Source: Nitrosomonas sp.
GTDB lineage: Bacteria; Pseudomonadota; Gammaproteobacteria; Burkholderiales; Nitrosomonadaceae
DNA: 45,472 nucleotides
NCBI GenBank assembly: GCA_021774265.1
Contig: JAJFJG010000103.1
Span: 1-45,472 of the forward strand
Direction of reading: 5' to 3'
The translations under genes were made by a program, and so were the position numbers. The notes below the pieces were generated by a model. It searched no databases. It was given only the letters and a program-made list of their open reading frames with translations, and had not been told where the DNA came from. Shown piece after piece: positions 35,767 through 45,270 of this stretch (positions are counted from its first letter, which is position 1; every line of letters starts with the position of its first letter).

Positions 35767-36294
35767 ATGAACTTCACGATGCTGAGGAAGTTGTTTGTCT
35801 TCAGTATCGTAATGTTCGCCTTTGGCTATGCATTAGTTCCATTTTATGAGAAATTCTGTGAAGTCACTGGTATCAATAATCTGCTACAGCCGGATATACT
35901 GGTTCAAGAAACGCAAGTGGATACAAGCCGGTGGATAACCGTGGAATTAGATGCCAATACAAGAGGATTACCTTGGGAATTTAAACCACTGCAATCATCG
36001 GTTCGTATTCACCCTGGTGAGCCAGTAGATGTGATGTATGAAATTACAAATAATACAGATCGCGTCGTTAATGGGCAGGCTATACCAAGTTATAGCCCGC
36101 GGTCATTAGAGAAATATTTAAGGAAATTTGAATGTTTCTGCTTTACCAAGCAAGTGCTTCAGCCAAATGAAGTGAGGCAAATGCCAGTTCAGTTCGTAAT
36201 TGAGTCTAGCATACCTGCAGATGTCAATACAGTAACGATTTCGTATACATTTTTTGAGTTACCTGACGGCAAAAAAGCCGTGAATGAAAAGTAA
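35767..36294 (+). CDS. ctaG: Cytochrome c oxidase assembly protein CtaG (Cox11)
   Basis: Delivers copper to the CuB site of subunit I. The 175-residue protein has one N-terminal membrane helix (about 8-25), the membrane-proximal Cys31 (EKFCEVTG) and the Cu-binding pair Cys123/Cys125 (KFECFCF), with YSPRSLEKY and the terminal YTFFEL. The ATG at 35767 is chosen because GAGGA lies about 11 bases upstream; GTG codons at 35746/35749 would overlap the small upstream gene. Confidence 0.93.
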   Translation: MNFTMLRKLFVFSIVMFAFGYALVPFYEKFCEVTGINNLLQPDILVQETQVDTSRWITVELDANTRGLPWEFKPLQSSVRIHPGEPVDVMYEITNNTDRVVNGQAIPSYSPRSLEKYLRKFECFCFTKQVLQPNEVRQMPVQFVIESSIPADVNTVTISYTFFELPDGKKAVNEK

Positions 36295-36304
36295 AGGAGT
36301 GATT

Positions 36305-36514
36305 TTGAACAATGAAGTAAATAAAGAAATTAAGGCGTCACCACTTCAAGTTGCAAAAGCTGTGTTCGGTGCTTTTACAGGAATTCGCAAAAAGAGTGAA
36401 CACGAAGCAGATATCGAGAAGCTGAAACCTATGCAAATTGTAATTGGTGGGCTGATAGGCGGTTTGTTGTTTGTATTAGGCGTGTTTTTTCTAGTTCGAA
36501 TGGTGACAAGTTAA
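36305..36514 (+). CDS. DUF2970 family membrane protein
   Basis: A 69-residue protein: a short soluble start, SPLQVAKAVFGAFTGIRKKSEHEADIEKLKP, then one hydrophobic helix (MQIVIGGLIGGLLFVLGVFFLVRMV). This is the DUF2970 pattern found between ctaG and ctaE in betaproteobacteria; no function is established. TTG at 36305 is favoured as start since AAAGGAG lies five to six bases upstream. The alternative ATG at 36284 would add seven residues and overlap ctaG by 11 bases. The start is uncertain. Confidence 0.8.
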   Translation: MNNEVNKEIKASPLQVAKAVFGAFTGIRKKSEHEADIEKLKPMQIVIGGLIGGLLFVLGVFFLVRMVTS

Positions 36515-36546
36515 AAATTGAATAAAATAAAAGTAGGAGGATAATA

Positions 36547-37404
36547 ATGAGTCAGGAGTCTAGTCATTACTACGTGCCAGCGCCATCACTTTGGCCAATC
36601 GTAGGATCATCAGCACTATTCTTTTTGGGATTTGGTGCTGCACTAACAATGAATAAAATGGAACTTGGGTATGGTATGTTGGCGGTTGGTTTTGCCATAC
36701 TCATATACATGATGTTCGGTTGGTTTGGTGAGGTTGCAAAAGAAAGTGAAGCAGGTGAGTATAACGGTTCAGTTGATACATCATTTCGTTGGGGTATGGG
36801 TTGGTTCATTCTGACGGAGGTCATGTTCTTTTGTGCCTTTTTTGGTGCACTCTTCTACATGAGAGTCTTCTCAATACCATGGCTTGCTGATGCTGAACAT
36901 GACTTGCTGTGGCCCGCATTTAACGCTGCAACTTCGGCATGGCCTACAGCTGGCCCGGGTATTGCAGATGACTTTGTAGAAATGGGCGCATGGGGGCTAC
37001 CAGCTATCAATACAGCGCTATTGTTGACTTCTGGTGTAACATTAACCATTGCACACCATGCGTTAAGAGCCGGTGATAGAGCAAAGACAATAACATGGAT
37101 GATTGCAACGGTTGCGCTTGGCGTAATCTTTCTCGCATGCCAAATTTATGAATATGGTCATGCATATGAAGATCTTAATCTCAAGATGACATCGGGTGCA
37201 TATGGTTCAACATTCTTTATGTTGACAGGCTTTCATGGATTCCACGTATGTGTAGGCGCGATTATGCTCACGGTGATTACCTTTCGCTTGAAAGCTGGAC
37301 ACTTTACAGCAGATAAGCATTTTGGCTTTGAAGGTGTTGCATGGTATTGGCATTTTGTTGACGTGGTCTGGTTAGGTTTGTTTGTATTTGTTTATCTGAT
37401 GTAA
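36547..37404 (+). CDS. ctaE: Cytochrome c oxidase subunit III
   Basis: A 285-residue membrane protein of the COX3 family. It has an N-terminal HYYVPAPSLWPIVGS, RWGMGWFILTEVMFFCAFFGALFYMR (conserved Glu in the second block), SGVTLTIAHHALRAGD, QIYEYGHAY, FFMLTGFHGFHVCVGAI and the ending AWYWHFVDVVWLGLFVFVYL, all hallmark blocks. GTAGGAGGA lies shortly before the ATG. It stabilises the catalytic core and supports proton uptake. A 255-bp gap follows before SURF1. Confidence 0.95.
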   Translation: MSQESSHYYVPAPSLWPIVGSSALFFLGFGAALTMNKMELGYGMLAVGFAILIYMMFGWFGEVAKESEAGEYNGSVDTSFRWGMGWFILTEVMFFCAFFGALFYMRVFSIPWLADAEHDLLWPAFNAATSAWPTAGPGIADDFVEMGAWGLPAINTALLLTSGVTLTIAHHALRAGDRAKTITWMIATVALGVIFLACQIYEYGHAYEDLNLKMTSGAYGSTFFMLTGFHGFHVCVGAIMLTVITFRLKAGHFTADKHFGFEGVAWYWHFVDVVWLGLFVFVYLM

Positions 37405-37436
37405 CGTAGACAAACTTGATTCGCAGTAGGTAGTAA

Positions 37437-37494
37437 ATTCCAGCTTTTGACGAATAGTTATATGAGTAAGTTTCTAATCGAAAAAGGCTGGAAT
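37437..37494. repeat. Inverted repeat downstream of ctaE
   Basis: ATTCCAGC-TTTT (37437-37448) is complementary to AAAA-G-GCTGGAAT (37482-37494), apart from one bulged G, around a 33-base loop. It starts about 30 bases after ctaE and may terminate or stabilise the ctaC-ctaE transcript. No T-run follows. The rest of the gap to SURF1 shows no gene. Confidence 0.5.
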
Positions 37495-37659
37495 CGTTTC
37501 AAACAGATTGCATTGATAAATAAATACGATGATTGAACCTAAATAATATTGCCTTGTCGATAATGGCAACATATACCAATTGAATACATAACTCATTTCG
37601 CCCGCTCTATATTTGATTACGCTGTCCCCCATAGTTCAATGAAGCTATATCACTAATAA

Positions 37660-38379
37660 ATGAAAATACTTAGTTATGATTTTAAACCCAAAATTTGGGC
37701 AATTATTGTGTCAACGATATTTGTCGTGGTATTTATACAGTTGGGTAACTGGCAACTTTCTCGTGCAGATGAAAAAGATGCAAGACAACAACAATTAGAA
37801 GAATTTGCTAAACAGCCAACGCTTAATTTACCAGCTACACCTATTAAACTAGATAATCTCTTGTATCGCGAGGTTGAAGTGGTAGGCGAATATGTAGCAG
37901 AGCAAAGCATTTATTTAGACAACAAAACGCATAATGGTGTTGCGGGTTATCATATTATTTCACCCGTTAGAATCGCTAATAGTGATATGCATGTCCTTGT
38001 GAACAGAGGGTGGGTTGCGACTGGGATGAATCGTGATATCTTGCCGCACATTCCTGAAGTGGAAGGTGAAATTAAAGTAACGGGCACTGTAATACCACCA
38101 ACACAACGTGCATTGGTATTGTCAGATCATGTTGTAACGGGTGCCGTATGGAGCACTCTATATATAGACCGCTATCAGGAACAAACAGGGCTGAACTTAC
38201 AACCTATTTTGATACAGCAGGAAGACGAGTTAGAAGACGGCCTAATACGAGATTGGATACGACTTGATACTGGGTCATCAAAGAATTTGGGTTATGCGTT
38301 TCAGTGGTATTCTTTCGCTGCATTAACAGTAATCATATTTATGGTGTTGAATGTTAAACGAAACCGAACAGAAAGTTAA
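37660..38379 (+). CDS. SURF1 family cytochrome oxidase assembly protein
   Basis: Assists insertion of heme a into subunit I. The 239-residue protein has the SURF1 plan: an N-terminal helix (about 12-28) followed by LGNWQLSRADEK, the periplasmic domain with LLYREVEVVGEY, GYHIISPVRI, LVNRGWVATG and a C-terminal helix preceded by LGYAFQWYSFAAL. No obvious damage. The next gene overlaps its 3' end by 29 bases. Confidence 0.93.
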   Translation: MKILSYDFKPKIWAIIVSTIFVVVFIQLGNWQLSRADEKDARQQQLEEFAKQPTLNLPATPIKLDNLLYREVEVVGEYVAEQSIYLDNKTHNGVAGYHIISPVRIANSDMHVLVNRGWVATGMNRDILPHIPEVEGEIKVTGTVIPPTQRALVLSDHVVTGAVWSTLYIDRYQEQTGLNLQPILIQQEDELEDGLIRDWIRLDTGSSKNLGYAFQWYSFAALTVIIFMVLNVKRNRTES

Positions 38380-38941
38380 GAAAGCACATAAACAAAAATT
38401 ATTGGCGATAATGGCATTGTTACTTGTACCAGTCGTTATTTCATATGCACTACATTATTCAGATTATCGACCAGGCACCATTAATTATGGTGAATTAATT
38501 GATATGGAGGATTTTAAAGGTGACGCGGTAAATCAGGTAGATAATACAATCTTCAGGCCTCGTGATATACACGGGAAATGGACCATGATAATGGTTGACT
38601 CTGGAAATTGTAATGAATACTGCGATCAAAAACTATACAAAATGCGTCAAGTGAGACTAGTACAGAATAAAGAAATGCACCGCGTTAAGAGGTTATGGCT
38701 AATCGACGATAATGTCGCAATAGATTCAAGCCTTTTAGAAAAGTATGAAGGAACGATATTTGTAAATGCAAAGGATAGTGAATTATTAGAGTCTTTGAAA
38801 CCAACGGAATCCCAAAGGCTTCATATATATTTAGTCGATCCTATTGGTAATGTAATGATGCGGTTTCCTGAAAATGCCGACCCATCTGAAATGGTGGAAG
38901 ATTTGAAAAGGCTTTTGCACGTATCTCAGTTGGAACATTAG
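38351..38941 (+). CDS. Membrane-anchored C-x3-C protein of the oxidase operon
   Basis: A 196-residue protein: basic N-terminus, one membrane helix (about 17-34), then a periplasmic domain resembling a thioredoxin/Sco fold, with GKWTMIMVDSGNCNEYCDQKLYKMRQVR (Cys87 and Cys91), RLWLIDDN and HIYLVDPIGNVMMRFPENADP. A similar protein sits between SURF1 and ctaA in betaproteobacterial oxidase operons. Its role is unproven, but a copper or thiol function is plausible from the Cys pair. It overlaps the SURF1 gene by 29 bases. Downstream, ctaA is missing and ctaB follows. Confidence 0.8.
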   Translation: MLNETEQKVKKAHKQKLLAIMALLLVPVVISYALHYSDYRPGTINYGELIDMEDFKGDAVNQVDNTIFRPRDIHGKWTMIMVDSGNCNEYCDQKLYKMRQVRLVQNKEMHRVKRLWLIDDNVAIDSSLLEKYEGTIFVNAKDSELLESLKPTESQRLHIYLVDPIGNVMMRFPENADPSEMVEDLKRLLHVSQLEH

Positions 38942-39034
38942 CTAGATATATCAGAATTGCATTCATTAAAAATTAACTTAAAAATCGAAAAATAAACAGG
39001 TTTCCGCCTGGTAATACGTTAGGAGATGAGTCAA

Positions 39035-39928
39035 ATGGATAATAGTATGACGTGGCAAAATACTGCATCGCGTGTTCAGCAATTTTATAGATTAACCAAA
39101 CCACGTGTTGTATCATTAATTGTGTTTACAGCCTTTATAGGAATGTTTCTAGCTGTGCCTGGCGCGGTTCCATTGGATGCTTTGTTTTTTGGTACGTTGG
39201 GTATTGCTTTGGTGGCTGGTGCAGCTGCAGCCTTAAATTGCTTAGTTGAGCAAGAATATGATGGCATTATGGCTAGAACGCAAGGTAGGCCCTTGCCACA
39301 AGGAAAAGTGAGTACAGGCGAAACACTTTTTTTTCTATCTATTGTTGGTGGATCTGGTCTGTACATGCTTTACGCTTGGGTTAACCCATTAACTATGTGG
39401 TTAACGCTAGGCACTTTTGTTGGCTATGCCATTATCTATACGCTAATTCTTAAGCCATTAACGCCACAGAATATTGTCATCGGTGGCGCGTCAGGTGCTA
39501 TGCCGCCTGTGTTAGGTTGGGCTGCTGTAACAGGCGAGGTGACTGCGGATGCACTATTGTTATTTCTAATTATATTTGCGTGGACTCCTCCACATTTCTG
39601 GGCATTAGCACTCTATCGAAAAAAAGAATACGCAAAGATCGGTATGCCTATGCTTCCAGTCACGCATGGTGATCAATTTACAAAATTACATGTTCTGTTA
39701 TATACCGTCATTCTGACAATTGTCACACTCTTACCGTACGTCACCCAGATGAGTGGATTGATTTATCTTGTTAGCGTGCTTATTTTAGACGGTATATTTA
39801 TGTATTATGCGATCGAAATTTATCGCAATTACAGCGATCAATTGGCCAAAGATGCATTCAAATATTCGATTCTTTATTTGGCGTTGCTATTTGTCGCATT
39901 ACTTGTCGATCATTATTTCTACTTTTAA
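39035..39928 (+). CDS. ctaB: Protoheme IX farnesyltransferase (heme O synthase)
   Basis: UbiA-type prenyltransferase that farnesylates heme B to heme O. The 297-residue, multi-helix protein has the first Asp/Glu-rich motif in the form [21 protein letters not shown] and the second loop around [30 protein letters not shown] 39035 is preferred: AGGAG lies nine bases upstream, whereas the ATG at 39026 abuts that site. Heme A formation also needs CtaA, which is not in this operon. Confidence 0.94.
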   Translation: MDNSMTWQNTASRVQQFYRLTKPRVVSLIVFTAFIGMFLAVPGAVPLDALFFGTLGIALVAGAAAALNCLVEQEYDGIMARTQGRPLPQGKVSTGETLFFLSIVGGSGLYMLYAWVNPLTMWLTLGTFVGYAIIYTLILKPLTPQNIVIGGASGAMPPVLGWAAVTGEVTADALLLFLIIFAWTPPHFWALALYRKKEYAKIGMPMLPVTHGDQFTKLHVLLYTVILTIVTLLPYVTQMSGLIYLVSVLILDGIFMYYAIEIYRNYSDQLAKDAFKYSILYLALLFVALLVDHYFYF

Positions 39929-39938
39929 ATTTAACTAG

Positions 39939-40532
39939 GTGATAAGGCTGATTTTTAAAGCGCTAGTAATCGTGCTGTTGACAGGTCATTTGTTTGGGTG
40001 TAAAGCTAATGATAAGCAAAATTTTTTGTCGACTGAGATTACTGGCGCTAGCTTCGGTCAAGACTTCCAGCTTATAGATCATAAAGCCAAGAAGCGCTCA
40101 TTGTCTGATTTTGAAGGCAGCGTCGTGGTGGTCTTTTTTGGTTATACTCAGTGTCCTGATATGTGCCCAACCAACATGGGTATCTTAGCTGAGACGATGG
40201 AAGCACTTGGTGATGATGCAGATAGAGTTCAAGTATTATTTGTAACATTAGACCCGGCACAAGATACACTAGAGAAATTGAAGCAATATTTATCATTATT
40301 TGATGATAGATTCATAGGATTAACGGGCGATCAAGCAGCAATTGATGGTGTCATTAGAGATTTTAAAGTCTATAGCAAATTCCAAAACAGAGATAACGGA
40401 TCACCTAAGGTAGATCATTCAACAGGCACGTATCTTTTCGATACTGAAGGTGATATTCGACTTTATGTAGGTTATGGAAGTCAGAAAGATGTTTTTCTGC
40501 ATGATATTGAAGCACTATTAAACGAGTCTTGA
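39939..40532 (+). CDS. SCO1/SenC family copper chaperone (lipoprotein)
   Basis: Delivers or reduces copper for the CuA site. The 197-residue protein begins with a lipoprotein signal (MIRLIFKALVIVLLTGHLFG, then Cys21), followed by the thioredoxin-like SCO domain with CPDMC (Cys72, Cys76), VTLDPAQDT and the ligand His160 (VDHSTGTYLFD). The start is GTG at 39939, ten bases after ctaB; the ribosome site is weak. Its final codons form one arm of a 15-bp inverted repeat. Confidence 0.9.
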   Translation: MIRLIFKALVIVLLTGHLFGCKANDKQNFLSTEITGASFGQDFQLIDHKAKKRSLSDFEGSVVVVFFGYTQCPDMCPTNMGILAETMEALGDDADRVQVLFVTLDPAQDTLEKLKQYLSLFDDRFIGLTGDQAAIDGVIRDFKVYSKFQNRDNGSPKVDHSTGTYLFDTEGDIRLYVGYGSQKDVFLHDIEALLNES

Positions 40533-40595
40533 TCCCAATAATAAAGGAATACTAGGGGAATAACTTACCAGGGTTTAGAATATTATTGGGATCAA
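40529..40595. repeat. 15-bp perfect inverted repeat across convergent gene ends
   Basis: TTGATCCCAATAATA (40529-40543) and its complement TATTATTGGGATCAA (40581-40595) surround a 37-base loop. The left arm includes the sco stop codon and the 20-bp gap between the two genes. The right arm encodes part of the conserved C-terminal FDPNNILNPG of the minus-strand flavoprotein. It could be a bidirectional terminator or transcript stabiliser; no T-run is present on either side. Confidence 0.7.
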
Positions 40596-41919
40596 AAACT
40601 ATTTTAATGCGCTTCATGAAATTAAGTGTAATATCATCAATCTCTTTAGTTACAAATGCACGCTTTTCACGACCAATACCGTGCTCGCCAGACAGCGTTC
40701 CGTTAAGTTTTATCACCAGATCAAAGATCTCATCCAAGCATTTTTCCGCATGTTGCACTTCACCCTCAATATCAGGGTTAATCAAAAGATTGACGTGGAT
40801 ATTACCATTGCCTGCATGACCAAAGTTTACATTTGCTAATTGATATTTAAGGCTTAATTGTTCAAGTTTTCCAAGAAATTCGGGTAAGCAGTCCACTGGA
40901 ACAACGATATCCTCATTTATTTTCTTCGGAGCTATCTCACGTAAAAGGGGTGATAACGCTTTACGAGCTTTCCACAAACTTGCTGCGTCTTGAGTCTTTT
41001 TAGCAAGTAATAAGCCATCCTGCTGACAAGCAGAGAGAATGTTCGTGACAGATGCCTCAATGTCTAGTGCTGAGCCATCGACTTCGATCATCAGCATGGC
41101 GTTAGAATCCGATGGCAACATATCAGGATATTTACCACGTATTAAATTGAGGGATTGTCTATCAAGAAATTCTAATGCGCTGGGTAATTGCGGAAGTGCC
41201 ATAATCGCAACGATTGCAGCCGCACAAGAAGCTGTATCGCTAAAATGTGCAGTGATACCACCTACTGCTTGAGGAAGTGCGGTAAGTTTAAGCGTGGCTT
41301 CTGTGATCACGGCCAAAGTTCCCTCCGAGCCGATTAAAAGCCGCGTTAGGTCATAACCTACCACGCCTTTTGTTGTGTAACAGCCTGTTTTAATAGCATC
41401 ACCAGAACCAGTTACTGCTTTTAAACCAAGTACGTGTTCGCGGGTCGTGCCATACTTGACTGCATGAGGCCCTCCAGCGCTGGTAGCTATATTTCCCCCA
41501 ATACTAGAGAAAGCAGCGCTCGATGGGTCAGGTGGCCAAAAAAAACCATAAGGTTGGGCTGCTGTCTGAATGCTTTGGTTTAGTACGCCTGGTTCGGCGA
41601 CGATTACGCGGTTAGCGGGGTCAATCGTAATGATAGCTTGCATTCGCTCAAGGGAAAGGCTAACGCCACCTTGCTCAGCCAAACAGCCGCCAGCTGTTCC
41701 AGTTCCTCTGCCACGAGGTGTTATTGGAATCTTAAATTGGTTGCAGAGTTTAATAATAGACTGTATCTCATCAGATGATCGCGGAAAAACGACGGCATCG
41801 GGTGGGAAAATTTTCCGACTATTATCATAGGCGTAGGAATAGCATTCGACAGGGTCAGTTAGCAGGCACTCAACAGGAAGTAATGTGCTGAGTGCGCTAA
41901 TAAAATCAGTGGGTAACAT
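40552..41919 (-). CDS. FAD-linked oxidase (GlcD / D-lactate dehydrogenase-like)
   Basis: A 455-residue flavoprotein oxidising an alpha-hydroxy acid such as glycolate or D-lactate. The FAD-binding N-terminus has PRSSDEIQSIIKLC, the pyrophosphate loop PRGRGTGTAGG and SIGGNIATSAGG. The FAD-oxidase C-terminal domain ends HAGNGNIHVNLL, LSGEHGIGREKRAFV and FDPNNILNPGKLFP. The length fits stand-alone GlcD-like enzymes. No GlcE or GlcF gene is adjacent, so a single-subunit D-lactate dehydrogenase type is likelier; substrate unproven. Convergent with sco, with 19 bases between them. Confidence 0.9.
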   Translation of the reverse strand: MLPTDFISALSTLLPVECLLTDPVECYSYAYDNSRKIFPPDAVVFPRSSDEIQSIIKLCNQFKIPITPRGRGTGTAGGCLAEQGGVSLSLERMQAIITIDPANRVIVAEPGVLNQSIQTAAQPYGFFWPPDPSSAAFSSIGGNIATSAGGPHAVKYGTTREHVLGLKAVTGSGDAIKTGCYTTKGVVGYDLTRLLIGSEGTLAVITEATLKLTALPQAVGGITAHFSDTASCAAAIVAIMALPQLPSALEFLDRQSLNLIRGKYPDMLPSDSNAMLMIEVDGSALDIEASVTNILSACQQDGLLLAKKTQDAASLWKARKALSPLLREIAPKKINEDIVVPVDCLPEFLGKLEQLSLKYQLANVNFGHAGNGNIHVNLLINPDIEGEVQHAEKCLDEIFDLVIKLNGTLSGEHGIGREKRAFVTKEIDDITLNFMKRIKIVFDPNNILNPGKLFP

Positions 41920-41957
41920 GAATATTTAGTATTGTAAATAATGTAGATGCGTCTATA

Positions 41958-42542
41958 TTAGTCCAGATATTCAAATACCTTTATTACTTTTAAAACACCT
42001 GACGTCGTACTGGCAATTTCAGCTGCATTATCTGCTTCCTCACGTTTCACCATGCCAAGTAAATAGACAATGCCATTTTCTGTAATGACTTTAATATGGT
42101 TGAATCTGAATTGCCCTGAATGTAAAAAACGCGCTTTAACATTAGATGTAATTAGCGAATCTTTGCTACGTGAAGCAAGTGAGCTGTTTTCTGAGACTTT
42201 AATATTGTTGACGATATTTCGTACGTTATCGACACTCATAACCAGCGTTTCGATTTGTTGTTTTGCTTCATTTTGCGGCGCTTCACCGGTTAATAAAACG
42301 TTGCGATTGTAACTCGTGACGTTGATATGAGCAGTGTTTTTAAACTGTTCCTTAATGCGCCGGCCGCTTTTGAGTTCGATGATCTCGTCCTCTACAAACA
42401 TACCGCTGGTGCGTCTGTCATCTGACATCACAGCACCTGTTCCAGCACCTGCTCCAACGCCAACAGCAAAAAGAGGGATGCAACTGACTAAAACAGGTAA
42501 AAGTAAAATAAGTAGTAAGATATTTAAGAACAAATTTTTCAT
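41958..42542 (-). CDS. BON-domain outer-membrane lipoprotein (DolP/YraP-like)
   Basis: A 194-residue lipoprotein: signal peptide with lipobox LVSC (Cys21), a Gly/Ala-rich linker (FAVGVGAGAGTGAV), DDRRTSG, and two BON domains (about 52-120 and 125-194) with INVTSYNRNVLLTGEAP and IKVITENGIVYLLGMVKREEADNAAEIA. E. coli DolP has the same two-BON plan and maintains outer-membrane integrity. It stands 38 bases after the flavoprotein start on the same strand and may be separately transcribed. Confidence 0.88.
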   Translation of the reverse strand: MKNLFLNILLLILLLPVLVSCIPLFAVGVGAGAGTGAVMSDDRRTSGMFVEDEIIELKSGRRIKEQFKNTAHINVTSYNRNVLLTGEAPQNEAKQQIETLVMSVDNVRNIVNNIKVSENSSLASRSKDSLITSNVKARFLHSGQFRFNHIKVITENGIVYLLGMVKREEADNAAEIASTTSGVLKVIKVFEYLD

Positions 42543-42718
42543 TACGTTCAGTCCTAAGAGTTAGTCAATTTTGAGTTTGATAATACAGTAAAATATAGCC
42601 ATGTCGAATACTGCTTAATAAAAGATAGGCGTTAATTGAATGCTTAATATTTGTTTCGATAAAACGGGACAGCAAGTACAGTTCATTTAAGATTATAGAT
42701 TGTAAGAAATATGTAATT

Positions 42719-43063
42719 ATGACTATTAAGAGGATTCTAATCGTTGACGATTCACCGATTGATAGACATTTACTTTCCGGTATTTTACGCAAAGCGGTTA
42801 TCATATAGGGTTTGCGAATAATAGTGAAAATGGTATTGCAATGTCCAAGCAAGGTGAACTTGGTTTAGTCTTAATTGATGTTGTTATGCTCGGATTAAAC
42901 GGTTCTGAAGCAACACGTATGATAGTGAAAGATAAAGAAACTATGCATATTCCGGTTATCATATGTTCTGCTAAACGCCAACCGACGGCTAGCGTTTAGG
43001 TGCTAAAGATTATGTCACCATGCCTGTTGTTGCCGACGAGTAGTTACGAAAAGTTTCGCAGTT
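42719..43063 (+). pseudogene. pilH: PilH/PilG-type response regulator, frameshifted
   Basis: It starts well (MTIKRILIVDDSPIDRHLLSGILRKA). One frameshift near 42795 moves the frame on to GYHIGFANNSENGIAMSKQGELGLVLIDVVMLGLNGSEATR...HIPVIICSAKRQP. A second shift and stop near 42995 are followed by GAKDYVTMPVVADE, a further stop, and LRKVSQLN. The order is that of a whole CheY-like receiver of the twitching-motility type. The phospho-acceptor Asp is kept but the conserved Lys of DYLVKP is lost. It lies just before pilI, as in intact pilGHIJ clusters. The gene is dead. Confidence 0.85.
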
Positions 43064-43089
43064 AAATTATAAGCAGCTAGATAATACTC

Positions 43090-43590
43090 ATGAAGGACTA
43101 CCAATTAGCACTAACTGATCAGATAAATAAAGCCGTCGAAGACACTTCTACCTCCGTATTGGGTATGGCTATTGGTAATGCGCGTTGGTTGGTGCATATG
43201 ACCGATGTGAACGAAGTGTTACCTGTGCCTAAGTTAGCCACTGTGGCGTTGACGCAACCATGGTTCTTAGGTATGGCGAATGTACGTGGTAATCTCTACG
43301 GTATTACAGATTTATCGCTATACCTTGCTGGTCCGCCGACTCAAATTAATCAGAAAACACGTGTTTTTTTGTCCTCGTCTCGATATAACGTGAACAGTGG
43401 ATTGCTCGTGAGTAATATGCTGGGTATCCGTAGTTTGTCAGACTTCGAAGCTATGGAGAATGCTGAAGAATCGACGCCAAAACCATTAGGTTCGGCTGGT
43501 AAATGCCAAGATAGAGAAGGTAGAGTTTGGCATGTGTTAAATCTACAAGCGTTGGTGCAAGAAGATAATTTCTTGAAAATTGCAGTTTAA
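43090..43590 (+). CDS. pilI: CheW-like twitching-motility protein PilI (orphan)
   Basis: A 166-residue CheW-domain adaptor that normally couples the chemoreceptor PilJ to the kinase ChpA/PilL of the type IV pilus Chp system. It has the PilI-like features of IGNARWLVHMTDVNEVLPVPKLATVALTQPWFLGMANVRGNLYGITDLSLYL and a late WHVLNLQALVQEDNFLKIAV. The reading frame is intact, yet the upstream pilH is a pseudogene and no pilJ follows: argB starts 62 bases on. Either it serves another chemotaxis complex or it is decaying too. ATG start; no strong ribosome site. Confidence 0.85.
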   Translation: MKDYQLALTDQINKAVEDTSTSVLGMAIGNARWLVHMTDVNEVLPVPKLATVALTQPWFLGMANVRGNLYGITDLSLYLAGPPTQINQKTRVFLSSSRYNVNSGLLVSNMLGIRSLSDFEAMENAEESTPKPLGSAGKCQDREGRVWHVLNLQALVQEDNFLKIAV

Positions 43591-43643
43591 CTTATAAAGA
43601 TAAGGCCTCTTGAATTCTAACAATAAATCATGAAACTAATTAA

Positions 43644-44537
<894 letters not shown>

Positions 44538-44538
44538 T

Positions 44539-45270
44539 TTATTTTCCCATATGCTTCTCAACTGCCGTCAGAATGCCACGTAAGATATTGACTTCTTCTC
44601 TTTCGATTCGAGCACGTGAAAACAAGCGACGCATTCGTTGCATTAGTCGTTTGGGTTCGTCTGGATTAAGAAACTCACTGCGAATCATGACTTGCTCAAG
44701 GTGTTCGTAAAAGAACTCCATCTCATTAAATACTGCGGGTGTATTTGTGAGTGGAGGTTCTTCATCAATCTCCGGTAACGCCATGCGTAATTCATAAACC
44801 ATCACCTGTACTGCGCTGGCGAGATTGAGAGACGAGTAATCCGGGTTGGTTGGGATGTGGATGGTCATTTGGCATTTGCTTACCTCTGCTGTTGTAAGGC
44901 CCGCTGTTTCTGCTCCAAAAAGTAGGGCAACGGGATATTCTCGCGCATAGTCAAGCAATGATTCTGCACCTTGTCGAGAATTATAAGTTTCATGTGGTAA
45001 CCCTCTGGCACGAGCCGTAACTGCCGCTGCCATCATCGTGCCATGTAAAGCCTCATCAATGTCCGTGAACACCTTCACTTGGTTCAATATATCTCGTGCG
45101 CCGACGGCACGTATATCCGCTGTTTTATCAGGAAAAGATTTGGGGTTTACTAGATTAAGTGAAGTAAGTCCCATAGTTTTCATGGCACGTACCGTTGCGC
45201 CAATATTGCCGGGATGGCTGGTATGACTGAGTACAATGCGGATATTATCAAGCGGTGACAATGGATTCAT
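44539..45270 (-). CDS. trmJ: tRNA (cytidine/uridine-2'-O-)-methyltransferase TrmJ
   Basis: SPOUT methyltransferase modifying the ribose of nucleotide 32 in tRNA. The 243-residue protein has the SpoU motifs SHTSHPGNIGATVRAMKTMGL, VALLFGAETAGLTTAEVSKC and IPTNPDYSSLNLASAVQVMVYELR, which forms the knotted SAM site. A C-terminal helical extension (about 165-243) is typical of TrmJ rather than TrmL. The start is ATG 45270. It is immediately convergent with argB. Confidence 0.93.
   Translation of the reverse strand: MNPLSPLDNIRIVLSHTSHPGNIGATVRAMKTMGLTSLNLVNPKSFPDKTADIRAVGARDILNQVKVFTDIDEALHGTMMAAAVTARARGLPHETYNSRQGAESLLDYAREYPVALLFGAETAGLTTAEVSKCQMTIHIPTNPDYSSLNLASAVQVMVYELRMALPEIDEEPPLTNTPAVFNEMEFFYEHLEQVMIRSEFLNPDEPKRLMQRMRRLFSRARIEREEVNILRGILTAVEKHMGK

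Noticed and set aside
36284..36304. ATG start for the DUF2970 gene
   Set aside because: The good ribosome site AAAGGAG lies after this ATG and is placed correctly for the TTG at 36305; kept as an alternative only.
37480..37635. 52-codon minus-strand ORF between ctaE and SURF1
   Set aside because: No ribosome site, no hydrophobic or family pattern, and it runs through the inverted repeat; most likely chance.
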